Source of the DNA: Chara braunii
Taxonomy: Eukaryota > Streptophyta > Charophyceae > Charales > Characeae
Length of the DNA: 30,168 nucleotides
NCBI GenBank assembly: GCA_003427395.1
Contig: BFEA01000620.1
Coordinates: 349,801-379,968, forward strand
Direction: 5' to 3'
Shown here: positions 19,804 through 30,164 of the stretch, one piece after another
Numbering within the stretch: the stretch's first letter is position 1
Layout of the letters: the number at the start of each line of letters is the position of its first letter
The notes under the pieces: generated by a model
Seen by the model: only the letters and a program-made list of their open reading frames with translations
The model's database searches: none
What the model was told of the DNA's origin: nothing
Translations under genes and position numbers: made by a program

Positions 19804-20993
19804 TCAGAACATCAATTCTCTCTCCTTGTCATCTGTCCTACCTTGCTTGGTCCCTTGCTCATCCTGTCTTCCTGCTGACACTTTGACTTCTAGGTCGGAG
19901 ACCAGGATTTCTTTCTTTCTCTTCGCAATTTTCTGCAACTCCCTCTCATTGTAAAAGTCCAAAGGCGTGGATGCCACTCCTGCATCCATCAATTCCCTGC
20001 CCTTGATAATCCAACCGTGCTTGATTATGCTAACCCATTGTTCAATCTAATGGCTAGGCGTCGGCTCAAACTCATTTTCCCACCTGAAGATTCTCTCTTG
20101 TGGCCTGCTTGTAGAAGGTCGTCATTCTTCTTTGGGCTCCAAGATCTCATCGTTTTCATCCCGACTACTTATCTTGATGACCTCCTGCATTTGTTCCTCC
20201 TCGTCCTCACCCTCTTCCTTTCATACGGGGCTAAACTCACACGTGAAGTTTTCCGTATTTAAGTTCTAAGGGATGTCCATCCTCCTTCTTTATCCTTCCC
20301 CAAAGTTCGTGTACCCCCCCTCACAACTGTCGTGGCCGCTTCGTTCGTCATGCGGACTCTGTCTTTTTTCTTCCCATTTTTCACACCCGTCATTCATATC
20401 TTGCCTTTCTTCGTCCTCCTCGTACCATTGCTCATTTTTTTTGCACCCCTCGACCTCCTTCTCTGCATTAACCTAAACCTTTTCTTCTCCCAATACGCCC
20501 CTTTCTCCCATACTTGCTCTCTCTTCCTCGCTCTCACTCCCTAATGAGATATATATTCCTTCTCCCTTTCTGAGAGGCGAAGACTCTCTACACACATGTT
20601 TTCTCGCTCCTCTGCCCACTACTTGTTTGGACAGGTACCCTACATACAATTTTCTCTTTATAGTTCTCTGCTCCCCACTTGGTCCCGCTCCTTCCCGCTC
20701 GCTGGGCCTGTTGATCACATTGTTGTCGTTCTCGTTGCTCAATTTCATTCTCGTTTTCTTAAGGCTTCTTCCCTGATCCTGTATAACAAAACAACACCCG
20801 TCAAGCTCCTCGTATACACATTCCCCCAGTCTGGTAGGAGGTACCTTTTTCCCCCCGGGTGCTCCCCGTATCCCTCGTACAAAGTCATATTATACATTGC
20901 TCCTCCATACAAATGCCACAGTTGCAATGACCCCATTATCCCCACAAAAACCATGGTACAATGCTTCAGGCAGCTTTTCCTACTACCATCCAT
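19804..20993 (-). pseudogene. Decayed gag-like coding region of a second retroelement
   Basis: On the minus strand, 20993-20745 encodes 82 residues including EGYGEHPGGKRYLLPDWG and VVLLYRIREEALRKRE. After a frame change it continues as NEIEQRERQQCDQQAQRAG, a charged, coiled-coil-like stretch. From 20748 to 19804 a third frame stays protein-like with several stops: DEEEQMQEVIKIS, RIFRWENEFEPTPSH, IIKHGWIIKGRELMD and FYNERELQKIAKRKKE. The charged, Arg/Glu-rich composition and position next to a gypsy element suggest a gag or accessory protein of another retroelement. It begins 153 bp beyond the pol stop at 21146 in the same orientation, so a third reading frame of the same element is an alternative. 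The family name is not known to me. Confidence 0.45.
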
Positions 20994-21145
20994 TTCTTAC
21001 ACACAAAACCAATGACACAAAGACCCCAAGGCATCCCGCTTCCCATTTTCAATCAACCCAAGCCATTGCCCCTTCCCAAAAAAATAAAAGCCCCATAGAC
21101 GTAGTCAGACACAAAACATAGTGTGGGGAAGGCTGCCACCAACTC

Positions 21146-22951
21146 TCAGTTTGTAGACTCCTCAGTTTCCTTTTCTTGGGCCTCCTGAAGCCATTGTTCC
21201 ACTGGGTCCTGACTTAGAAACCTGACCAGTCGGTGCCCTGGGAAAAGTCCTTTCCATCCAGTTCCATTCAAATCTTCCAATTCGAATGTGTTTTGTCCCA
21301 CACGCTTGGCGACCCGGTAGGGGCCTTTGAACCTTCTGCTCAGTTGCACTGACCATGTGCTTTCTAGTGCTAAGTTTCTTACGAGTACCATTTTTCCCAC
21401 CTGAAGTGGCTCCTTTCAGATATTCTTAACCTGGTCCCATCTTGCTTTATCCCTCATCTTGCTGTTTAGTACCCGGTTGACAATGTCCTCAATGATCTCC
21501 TCGTTGCCAAAGACTTGTTGACATCGTGACTCAATTAGCTCTTCCGTGGTCATATGAGGATCGTCATCTAACCTGTTCCAAATAGGTATCAAGACTTCCA
21601 CGGGGAAATTGATCTCTCTTCCGTACCAGAGTGCCGCAGGGATACATCCCGTTGTCCTCTTAGGTATCATGTTCCTCGAAAAGACAGCCTGCTTAAGGTA
21701 TCTAGGCCAACTCCCCAGATCTTCCGCCGCAAATTTCGCAATTGTGTTATTTAAGGTTCGGTGCCCTCTTTCCACAAATGCATTGACCTTAGGGTGATAT
21801 GGCTCGATGAGCTTGATAGGTACACATAGTCTTGTAAGCATTCCTCGTACTTCTTGGCTTACAAATTTCGTTTCATTGTCTGCTATAAACCTCCTGATGA
21901 AGGGATGTCTCAGATAAATATCCTCTATCTAATTTGCTACACCTTTCTACGTCTTTTTCTTGAGGGCGACTGCCTCCACGAACCCACTCAAGTTGTCTCG
22001 TGCATCCAGAATATACCTATATCCATCTGTTGATACAGGTATGACCGCAAGGTCAAGATGGACCAGATGTTCCGACCCTAGCACCCGTGTTGGTCTAAGT
22101 GGCTCGAAGACACGGGCCGAGCCCCGTTCCTGACAGATCAGGCAGGTCTGACAGTATGTGGCCACCATACCTGCGATGCCTGACCAATAATAGAGAGGTG
22201 TTATTTTTGCAAGGATCCCTTTGGACGATCGATGTCCCTCGGCTAGGTCGTTGTGCATCGCTTAGCTTATGTCCAGTTGCCTAGACCTCCCGTATACGAC
22301 TCTCCTAGGTGTAACGCCTTCCTCCCTTCTGAATAGATGACCGTTCCTTAGGACGTATCTCTCGGCCTCCTCCCTTGCTTTAAGGCTGACCACGGGCTGC
22401 TTGTTTCCTACCAGCAACAATCCGATTTCTGGAAAGATCGTTTCATACATCTGAACATAGAAAAACTCATTTTCTACATGCTCCTCCCCCTGCCTCTCCT
22501 GCATTTGGTTCACCACTTGCCGCAACTCCTTTTGTTTCCAAGACTCCACTAAACTCATCACGACTTCCTGACCTCCCTCGACGTCCATTGCTATCAATTC
22601 TTCTCTCGGACCTACTATTACTCCCCACAATTTTTTTTTCTCTTTGCGTCTTTGTGCAATGACTGATCCTTCCCTGAGCTCCAAAACTACGGCAGATGCT
22701 CTTTTTTTCAAAGTCTGAATCAACAATCTTCCCGACGCGCATCCTTCCCTCATCATTTCGTTATCCACCGCAAGGGTTCCTCCTTCGTATTCAAGGAAAG
22801 CATCGATGGGTTCCTCGTCCTCTACCCCTTCGGGTGTGATGCAGATCCGACTTATCCCATCGGCCTTGTTTCTGAGTCTAACAATTCGTTTGATCTTGTA
22901 ATCGAACTGCCAGATGAAGCCTACCCATCTCCCAACCGTCGGATCTATAGG
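21146..22951 (-). pseudogene. Gypsy RNase H connection, integrase and GPY/F module
   Basis: The reading frame continues directly from RNase H after the stop at 22952 (NKADGISRI). It then carries the zinc-binding region (HNDLAEGH and YCQTCLICQ, about 22258-22130), the catalytic core with Asp in VHLDLAVIP, Asp in FIADNETKF and Glu in AFVERGHRT, and finally FKGPYRVAKRVGQN, the GPY/F motif of gypsy integrases, near 21316. All three acidic residues of the DDE triad are visible. Stops at 22262, 21947, 21929 and 21416 split the protein into four frames, so it is inactive. The protein would join element cDNA to host DNA. Confidence 0.88.
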
Positions 22952-24118
22952 CTAATAATTTTTTAAAGCCCTCATGACATTGGTCGGATCGATCCTTAGG
23001 ATAAAACGTCTCCCGAACAGGTAGGCTTGGAAAATTTTGAGGCAATGTAGAACGACTAGGACCTCTTTCTTGAACTGGGAGTATCGTCGTTCTGCAGAGT
23101 TCAGAGTTCTACTTTCGAACCTTGTAATTCGTTTTTTTTTTTCTCCCTCATCTTTTTGTATCAGAATGCCTCCTACGGCCAAGGATCCTCCGTCCGTCTC
23201 AATAATAAATGGTCGTCCAACTTCGTCGTTAAAACAGGGTGCTGCCAAAGTGACTTGTTCCGATGTCAACATGTCCTTGAGGGTTTGGACGAATGCCTCT
23301 CGCTCCTCAGTCCAATCCATTGTCCCTTCCTCTCTGATCATGGCGCAGATAGGCTCAACGATCTTGGCAAATTTTTTCATAAATATCCTCCAAAAACCAA
23401 CTACGCCTAAGAATGTTCTTACCTCCGTCGTCGTGCGCAGGTGCGTTGGCCATTGAGATATCTTATCGGTCTTTGCTGGGTCCGGCTTCCTCCCATAGGC
23501 CCCACAACGAAACCCCAATATGGTCACCTCCTGAACTGCCAGAATACTCTTTGGTCTGCTAGCCGTAATATTGTATACTAAGAAGTGGCGAAGTAAGTCC
23601 TTGATGTCCTGTAGATGGTCCCATACAAATTTTCGAACTCCCGGCCGAACTTCTGTCTCGTCCTTCTCTTGGGCGCCTTTGACCGGGTTGTCGTCGATGT
23701 AGGGTTCACATTTCTCTGGGAACATGTCCCTGGCTACGTTGAGCATCCTCCTTTGCGCTTCGGCTACTGCGTTTGTATAGCCCATAGGGGTTACATGCAT
23801 TTGCAATTGTCCTACAGGAGTATGCATTGTGGTGTATGGTCTGTCCCGAGCGTCCAATGGGAGATGATCGTACCCTGAATACAAGTCTATCAGGGAGTAA
23901 ATGTTCTGGCCGGCGTGTGATTCTGCCAACAAGTCGGCATGCGGTAGCGAACCAGCATTCCGGATGGTCACCGCATTCAACTTTTGCAGATCTTGAACCC
24001 ACCCCAACATCTTGTTGGGTTTTTGAAAGACGAACCATCTATTTGCATACGGAGACGCGGTAGGCTCCACGACGAAGGAGTCCATTTTTGCTCTACGTAG
24101 GTCCGTCACTTCTCCCAC
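22952..24118 (-). pseudogene. Gypsy reverse transcriptase and RNase H
   Basis: A 388-codon uninterrupted frame. The RT region holds SLIDLYSGYDHLPLD (residues 75-89, motif A Asp78) and YIDD at 140-143, the polymerase active site. RNase H follows: ETDGGSLAVGG with Asp309, a Glu at 344 in SAERRYSQFKKE, and Asp377 in RIDPTN. The N-terminal fingers seem shortened: upstream sequence in another frame (24290-24119) ends in RIHIVEH and jumps to GEVTDLRRAKMD, indicating a deletion with frame change near 24118. The start codon given is simply the first Met of the open stretch. The catalytic residues persist although the surrounding polyprotein is broken, which suggests relatively recent decay. Confidence 0.9.
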
Positions 24119-25660
24119 TATGCTCTACTATGTGGATCCTAACCGGAGGAATTAACTTCGTGTCTAACCGCCCCTTCTGATGATCACAAAAGGCGAATGC
24201 CAGATGAAACTTTTGGCACGTCCGCTTGATCAGGTTGGTCGCTTGTTCTGTTAAGAACCTTTCTATTCCTATCTTCATGGTGTCAGCCACCTCATCTGTT
24301 ATCCGATGTCCTTCCGTCGCTCACATTTTTTTGATTACTCGAAGAACTTCTTTTTTCTTTTCCATGACCTCCTCCTTAGATGTCTCTAGCAGTATTGAGA
24401 CCGACTTAGCTTTCTTCCCTACTGGTTTGTACTTTCGAACACTTCCTTCCGGGATCTTTCTCCTAAAAAATGAACGGTCGGGATTGCCCCTGTTGTCTCT
24501 GTGACCCGTGGTTGAATACTGATCACCTTTTCATTCAGACAATATCCCTTCTGTACTTCCTCTTCAAATTTGACCAGCGTCCTCGAGTCCACCCCTATTC
24601 TGTGATATCTGATAGCTTTGATGAGCTGTAGTAAGTCGGGTATTTCGAGTGCGATTTCCGACGTCTCCCTCAGCACCTCTTTCAGCTTGGGCAGACTAAC
24701 TCCAAGTTCAACTTCCGATTCCCTTTCCACTACCATGACCCCTAAGGCCTCGTCCTCCTGTCTCCTCTTCTTCTGAGGCAGGCCCATCTTGATCCATTCC
24801 TTCTTGTTGAACGCCTCCTCAATCATGATTTCTACCCTTTCACTTATTCCCTGCATTCGAGCGAAAACCCCCTTCCGAGCACTCTCTTCGAACGAAGGCG
24901 ACCATGTCGCGAATTTTTCCTTAGGAGGGTCTTCTCCGGTCCCGATGAGTCGGAGGAGCTCAGCACGACCAGTTACCGGGTCCTCTAAGTCTACCATGTA
25001 CGTCCCGGCATGCAGATGCATCCCTATCATTTCTGCACTGACGCACCATGGCCTCCCGATGATTATATCGTGGTCCATCTCATCTAATACGGTCATCCCT
25101 TGAAATGATCAGATCGACTCCCGGACGCCTGCCTTGACCGCACATTTGGTAACATATCATTAAAATAAGATCTCGCCACCGGCCTCTCGGATGCTCCTCA
25201 TTACTTCCTTGTTAACCATATAGCCGGTAACTGTTGTGTAATCTCTCCTTATAAGTGTGATTTCCGCACCTCCATCTACTAGAGCGTTCGTGTGATGTGT
25301 CCCGATCTGCACTTTTAACTTTCCTACGGACAGTGCATGAAAACTAAGCTTCGTCCCGGGTGGAGCCCTCATGACTTTCCCGCCCTCACAGTCTGGTAAG
25401 TTCAAGCGGATGTCCACGAAAGCCTTTTCTAGATCCTCTACCTCTCCAGGACTCCTTTGAAGATTAATGACTTCTTGCGGAGCTTCCTCCTCATTTTCCT
25501 CTTCCTGCGATTCTGGATTTTCATCTATCTCCACTCGCCGGCGAGTCAATAGTTGTCTTAGCCCTTTGAGCAGTCTGGGGCTTGCTTGCAACATGGTCTG
25601 AAAGGATACTGATACTATGGTCCCTAGTAACTTGCTAAGAGTGTCGTCGATCTCCAGCAT
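24119..25660 (-). pseudogene. Gypsy aspartic protease and protease-RT linker
   Basis: 25660-25160 (166 codons) includes VQIGTHHTNALVDGGAEITL, where the catalytic Asp is residue 129. Retropepsins have Asp-Ser-Gly or Asp-Thr-Gly here. This copy reads Asp-Gly-Gly. After stops at 25160 and 25109, the frame from 25096 gives DHDIIIGRPWC, the hydrophobic-Gly motif that closes the protease fold. A long charged linker (25050-24419) follows, then a frame change to MKIGIERFLTEQATNLIKR at 24290-24093. The enzyme would cleave gag-pol; both the changed triad and the stops argue against activity. Confidence 0.75.
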
Positions 25661-25662
25661 GG

Positions 25663-28116
25663 TTAGGATCGAAATTCGATACCTGAACTTTTTCTTTGCA
25701 GCTGTGACCTTGTCCGTGGGCTCCTCTTCCCTAGGCTTTCCATAAACTTTCTTCGGTCCCCGGTTTCAGGCTCCGCTTGGGTCGCGGTGCCTCCGACAAC
25801 TTCCTCCATCACTGTGTCATAGATAATTCTTCTTCCGACCGTTCCTAGTTGAGTAGTTGCATTCACCCTGTCGCGTCCGTCACTTTATAGGTTAAAGCTG
25901 AGCTGAGTCCTGCGTCTTCGGAGTTGATCTCATACGATATCGGCCACCGACTCAACTTCTACCGCTGCTATCTCTAACCCATTGAGGACTATAACGGCGC
26001 GTCGCATCCCTCCAGGCGAGTTTCATTTTACTCGTTCTCCTCGAGGTCCGAATGTGTCCTCTTTTAGTGACCTGGTGCATCTCCTTTTTATAATATCGTG
26101 GTTGAGCTTTGGGCAAGCTCGTACAAAATGTCCGATCACGGTGCAATATCGACAATGCTCATTAGCGAGATCTCTCCGATTGAATCCTCGGTTGGCCACT
26201 CCTGCTGGGACACGGCTTCTTTGGGGGGGGGGGAAGGTTGGCATACTTGCGCTTGCATTACCATTATCGCATTTTCCACCCTCTCTATCTTATTGTCAAC
26301 TCCGTGCACGCGTTCGTGTAGGCTCTCGATCCCCTTTTTCACCTTATCTCCCGTTTTGCCGGTCAGATTTATGACTTCTCATTCCTTAAGCAAGGCTAAC
26401 GACTCGGTCACTACCGTTCTCTCGGCAAGGTCTGTTACCGTGTTGAAATGAATATCCCTTGTGTTAACGAATTTGCTCGTCTGCTAGTAGGCTGACAAGA
26501 TTTTGTCCTTATCGAACTCGGAGAATTGCCTAAGGAAATACTTGCTCATTATTCGGTCTGTTACCCAGGGATCCTTAGCGCCACCAGGGTAAACTCTCTC
26601 AGGAAGTCATTGTTCGTGACGGAGTTCTTCCTTTGTACTGCCGCTAATTCGGCTTCCTCATCATCACATCCCGGGTCTCCTTCCAAGACCTGCTCGAGGC
26701 CACGATAGCCATTATATCGCGTCATAGGCTCAACGACACATGCTGTCCTAGGTGGTCCATCTTTTCCTCTTCACCCCATTTCAGTAATGCAGTCAAGTTC
26801 TCGTAGTCTATTAGGAACTCCATGATGTTTGCCCCGTCAAACGTCAACTTTTTCTTAGCGTTTGCGAGGTAGGCTTGATTTTTGTTTAGTGCTCGTGTGA
26901 GGGACGACACCATCTTCATGAGGTCACCCTCGGGGCTGCTGGTCTCGCCTGCTGTACTGTTTTCCTGCCCCTCCTTGTTGACCCTTTGTCCTTCCCTGGT
27001 TTTCGCTGTCCCCTCCAGATCAAACCATCTCAATACCTTTTCCCTAAGGCTCCAGAGCCCCTCGCACCCCTGCATTACTTTTGGTGCGGCCGACAGACGG
27101 CTAACCCTACTGTCTATGGCTGGCGGGTTTGTAGCTTTCTCTGCTTCCATTCCAAAGGAGTTCTCTCTCTCCTTCCTTCTCTTACAGGGCGTTCCTCCGT
27201 GATCACTATCCTTACCCCCTTGCCCGATTCCGCCTCGGCTGACCTTCCGTTCATCCCGCGGTTCTTCCTGCGGGAGGTCTTCCACGTTTCCAATCATCAT
27301 TTCCTCGATCAATCTTGCCTTGTATTCTGCGGTTATCTTTTCTATTTCGGCTAGTTTTTGCCTTGTGTTCGTGACTCTCACCTTCTTTGATACAGCTCCA
27401 TTTGAATTTTGTGGGCTCGATGTCTCCTTATTTCTACCCTCCCTGGTTTCCTGGGTCCCTTGCTTGCTTCCCCCGACTTTTCCTGAGCTTTCTCTTGCGG
27501 AGATCTCTTTCCTGTTCCCCTTTGATACCATCCGGATTTACCGATTCTCTGTCCTTCTGACCCTCTTCGCTTTGTACGGCGATGCCTCCTATGTCCGGTC
27601 CTCCCTCGCTTCTACGATTGTCTGTCTCATCCTCCGTCCCATCTCGATTTCTCTCCGAATTATGTGCTCGTATTCCGCACAGGCTAACCATGACAACCCA
27701 AATATCAGAATATTGATAACCTCCAGTAACTCCTGGGCCTGGTTTCCCTGGAACGGCCCATGCTCCACGGAGATGTCATAAAACATCCTGATGGCTTGAG
27801 GTGGGAAGTGATCTATCCAGACTATTACTCAGTCCGCCAGATCTTGCGCCCTCGGAAGGCTCCTGAAGATGAGGTCTATCATGAACCGGGGCACCCGACA
27901 TCTTAGCGGGGTCGCCGGTGCGCTGAACCCCCGTCAGCTCCCCACTTCCACCTTGGTCCGTAAGCCCACGTTCCTTCTTCCCCTGATCGATTGCCCTATC
28001 CGCGTCAACACCCGGGCGACCCTCCGAAAGACCGGGGCTAGTTCGTGACCCTGTGCTATTCCTACTCCCAGCAAGTGCCAACCAATTTCGGGTAGGTACA
28101 AGGTCCCAGACTCCAA
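25663..28116 (-). pseudogene. Gypsy gag, fragmented
   Basis: 28116-27934 contains LYLPEIGWHLLGVGIAQGHE, and 27786-27589 contains QAQELLEVINILIFGLSW, in the same frame with stops between them. 27531-26722 is a charged, low-complexity region ending in KKLTFDGANIMEFLIDYENL, resembling the start of a capsid domain. Capsid-like FLREFTLVALRIPG follows near 26590-26630, and a coiled-coil-like segment lies at 26342-26240 in another frame. The zinc knuckle CRYCTVIGHFVRAC at 26113-26154 fits C-X2-C-X4-H-X4-C exactly and would bind RNA. A frame change coincides with an 11-G run at 26223-26233. Several stops make this a pseudogene. Confidence 0.8.
26223..26233. repeat. 11-G homopolymer at a gag frame change
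   Basis: Eleven consecutive G residues (C on the coding strand, encoding Pro) sit where the coiled-coil frame (26342-26136) and the zinc-knuckle frame (26244-26023) exchange. A one-base length change here would rejoin or break them. Confidence 0.85.
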
Positions 28117-28253
28117 TTACTTCGAAATTGGATTATAGGTCATTCCTAGGCCCTCGGTTAAACTGCATCCCGGTCCATAAACATTCCACCATTACGAAGG
28201 CGCTGTCCCTTCCCAAGGTCACTGCCCGCCATTCTACGCCGATTCCCCGGAAT

Positions 28254-28255
<2 letters not shown>

Positions 28256-28316
<61 letters not shown>
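28256..28316. repeat. TG microsatellite
   Basis: About 30 uninterrupted TG units. The Cys/Val and Thr/His frames across it are by-products. It lies just upstream of the gypsy gag start, where a 5' LTR would be expected. Confidence 0.97.
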
Positions 28317-28317
<1 letters not shown>

Positions 28318-29201
28318 ACTCTGGGAATAACTCCGCAAACCAAGGCACAACACACCTGAAGGACGACATCGCAGATAGCGGCGGTGTCCAACCTTTCCAC
28401 CACCATACACTGCATCGCCTTCCTCCTCTGCGCGCGGATCTGCGTTTTCATTCTCCCCACCGTCCTCTCCACCTGACAACGGAAGAGGACCGCGGTAATG
28501 GCCGCTGCCACTGCTGTCCTCTCCGCCGTCATCAGCTTCCCACGCTCATCACTGCCACGGTGCCACCGCCCTCCATCGCCACCAAACGTGCCGAAGACAT
28601 CATCGTCAACGATGGCGACAGACTTCGCCGAAGTTCCACCGCACTAGCAACCGCACCACTGGAGATGGACGGTGATCACGCAACCAAGGCCACTGAAGCT
28701 ACCTATGCGACGCACTTCGCTACTCTCCGCACAACCGCGATGGCGTCTTCATGCGGGAGTCGGGACGTCTTCCTTGCCTGGCCACACGCAGTACTCACGC
28801 CAACCCCCCCACCGCGCAGTGGAAGGATCTTCCTTTCCGACGTCCTCCACCAGCCGCCGGCCCACCGCAGCCACACGACGAACTGCCCTCACGGGCCTCA
28901 CCCCAACAGCGTCATTCAAATTTTGAATTTCGAACCGGGATGTTCGTGCGGTTTTTTTTTTTTTTTTTTTTGTGGGTCGCCGCGAGATTCAAATTTTCCC
29001 TCCACTCAAAGCTGGACCACGCCCGTCCACAGGACAGGAGCCCATGGACCAACGACCCTAACCCACCCTGAGGTGACGTGTGGTCGGCAATAATATTATG
29101 CGACTGGCTGTGGGCCTTCCGTAGGAATCCTTCTTGGAAGACCGTCCCAAGGATGAGTGGAACGACGACGGAAATTCTCTCGGGTGACCCAAAGGAAAAC
29201 C
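28317..29201. other. GC-rich unassigned DNA with poly-T tract
   Basis: A plus-strand frame runs through 28053-29093, but it crosses the TG repeat and a 20-T tract (28952-28971). Its product is Pro/His/Thr/Arg-rich without any motif, so I do not call it a gene. Composition is clearly more GC-rich than the flanks. It could be a fragment of a GC-rich host sequence or another element. Confidence 0.35.
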
Positions 29202-29254
29202 CCTCGGGCCCCGACGACGGCCCGAGGAGTGTCTAACGAGCCCCTAAGGCTCGT
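29202..29254. repeat. Two adjacent perfect hairpins
   Basis: CCTCGGGCC (29202-29210) pairs with GGCCCGAGG (29219-29227), and ACGAGCC (29236-29242) pairs with GGCTCGT (29248-29254). The first is a very stable GC stem. No neighbouring gene suggests a regulatory role. Confidence 0.75.
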
Positions 29255-29411
29255 GCTCCCCAGTCTTAGGTGTAGGCGTTTCCTTTTTTACTTAAGCCAT
29301 CAGTACTTGGCCCGGCTATCGGCCGCGGGCTTGCCCGTTAACTCGCCAGGCTGCTGATGGGTAGGGCAGTCAACACCCGGTCGCCTTGAAAAGAGGTGAG
29401 AAAACAGAAGG

Positions 29412-29442
<31 letters not shown>
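29412..29442. repeat. 31-base poly-A tract
   Basis: Uninterrupted A run on the plus strand. It could mark the 3' end of a retroposed sequence lying at about 29090-29411, but no RNA polymerase III A/B boxes or flanking duplication were identified. Confidence 0.85.
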
Positions 29443-29446
<4 letters not shown>

Positions 29447-29494
29447 ACAGGGATAGCAGTCTGAGAGGCCCTCAAAAAGTTGGTAGAGTAAGAA

Positions 29495-29701
29495 ATGAAT
29501 CATTCTACTAAAAGTTTCATTTTGTTTTTCTTCTTTTGTTATCTTTTAGTCCCCTGCCAGGGAGGCACGGTGTGTTCCGTGATCTGCTCCAACGGGCATA
29601 CTCACACTGAGACATTGAAGAATGTATCCAAGCAATATTTGGTCTGTGCATGCAACATTCGCGATAGTCAGAATACGCGAATGTGCCTCATACCAACATA
29701 A
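29495..29701 (+). CDS. Possible small secreted Cys-containing protein
   Basis: A true ATG at 29495 opens 68 codons to TAA. The N-terminus is MNHSTKSF followed by a strongly hydrophobic run (ILFFFFCYLLV) and PCQGG, which resembles a signal peptide with cleavage near residue 22. The remaining ~45 residues contain five Cys (VCSVIC, VCAC, MC). This layout is seen in small secreted peptides. A chance frame in T-rich DNA is equally possible. No homologue is recognised, and no promoter or splice evidence can be judged. Confidence 0.2.
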   Translation: MNHSTKSFILFFFFCYLLVPCQGGTVCSVICSNGHTHTETLKNVSKQYLVCACNIRDSQNTRMCLIPT

Positions 29702-29765
29702 GTCAGCCGAAGTCACGTCAGAAGAAGCAGAAGAGGGATGGGATAGTAGGGGTCTCGTTAGACAC

Positions 29766-30164
29766 TCCTAAAAGTGCCTGCTTTTAGGATTGCGTCTTGG
29801 TTGCACGCAATCCTAAATCCAATTTTTAGATCGAAAATGTGAAAACAGCGTTAGGACGAGTCCTGAAGGATTTAGGATTCCGCAGGCAAAATCATCCTAA
29901 ATTTTCCAGTAGCCCCCGACCTACTGAAAAATTTAGGATTCCCGTGTTTCACGGACTCATTGCGTCGCACGCATGGCACCGTAGACATGGAGTTGCTGGT
30001 GCAGAAGCAGTCCGTCGGGTCAGTGGTTGGACATCGCCCACGAACGGTAGCCGTTGGCGGGGATTGGACGGATGTTGGCAGGAATGGATGGACATTGGGG
30101 ACGCGGCTGCGTATACGCATATGAAAACCAGCCGCGGGAGACCTTTTAGGACGAATCCTAAAAG
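29766..30164. mobile_element. Hairpin-bounded repeat element at the right edge (MITE-like)
   Basis: It begins with TCCTAAAAG-TGCCTG-CTTTTAGGA (29766-29789) and ends with CTTTTAGGA-CGAA-TCCTAAAAG (30143-30164), so each end is a hairpin of the same 9-bp word in opposite order. Inside are a perfect 13-bp hairpin (TTTAGGATTGCGT 29783-29795 / 29805-29817) and a 19-bp hairpin with one mismatch (29894-29912 / 29921-29939). TTTAGGAT recurs throughout. No coding sequence is evident. The window ends four bases after the last hairpin, so the right limit and any target duplication cannot be judged. Confidence 0.55.

Larger units (their letters stand above)
21146..28116 (-). mobile_element. Ty3/gypsy LTR-retrotransposon, decayed internal region
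   Basis: Read on the minus strand the order is gag (28116-25663), protease (25660-24419), reverse transcriptase and RNase H (24118-22952), integrase (about 22768-21416) and a GPY/F-type end (21400-21146). Integrase after RNase H is the defining order of Ty3/gypsy. Pol stays mostly in one frame but has internal stops at 25160, 25109, 24419, 22952, 22262, 21947, 21929 and 21416, and a frame excursion at 24419-24119. I could not find a pair of LTRs, a tRNA primer site or a convincing polypurine tract. The copy cannot move by itself. Confidence 0.9.

Noticed and set aside
21146-25660. Cytosine-deamination signature from pol stop codons
   Set aside because: Every stop codon is one C-to-T step from a Gln or Arg codon, so the observation is not informative without an alignment to intact relatives.
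28053-29093. 346-codon open plus-strand frame
   Set aside because: It starts inside antisense gag, crosses the TG microsatellite and a poly-T tract, and shows no motif.
28117-29400. Initiator-tRNA primer-binding site for the gypsy element
   Set aside because: The expected plus-strand word GCTCTGATACCA or a close variant was not found.
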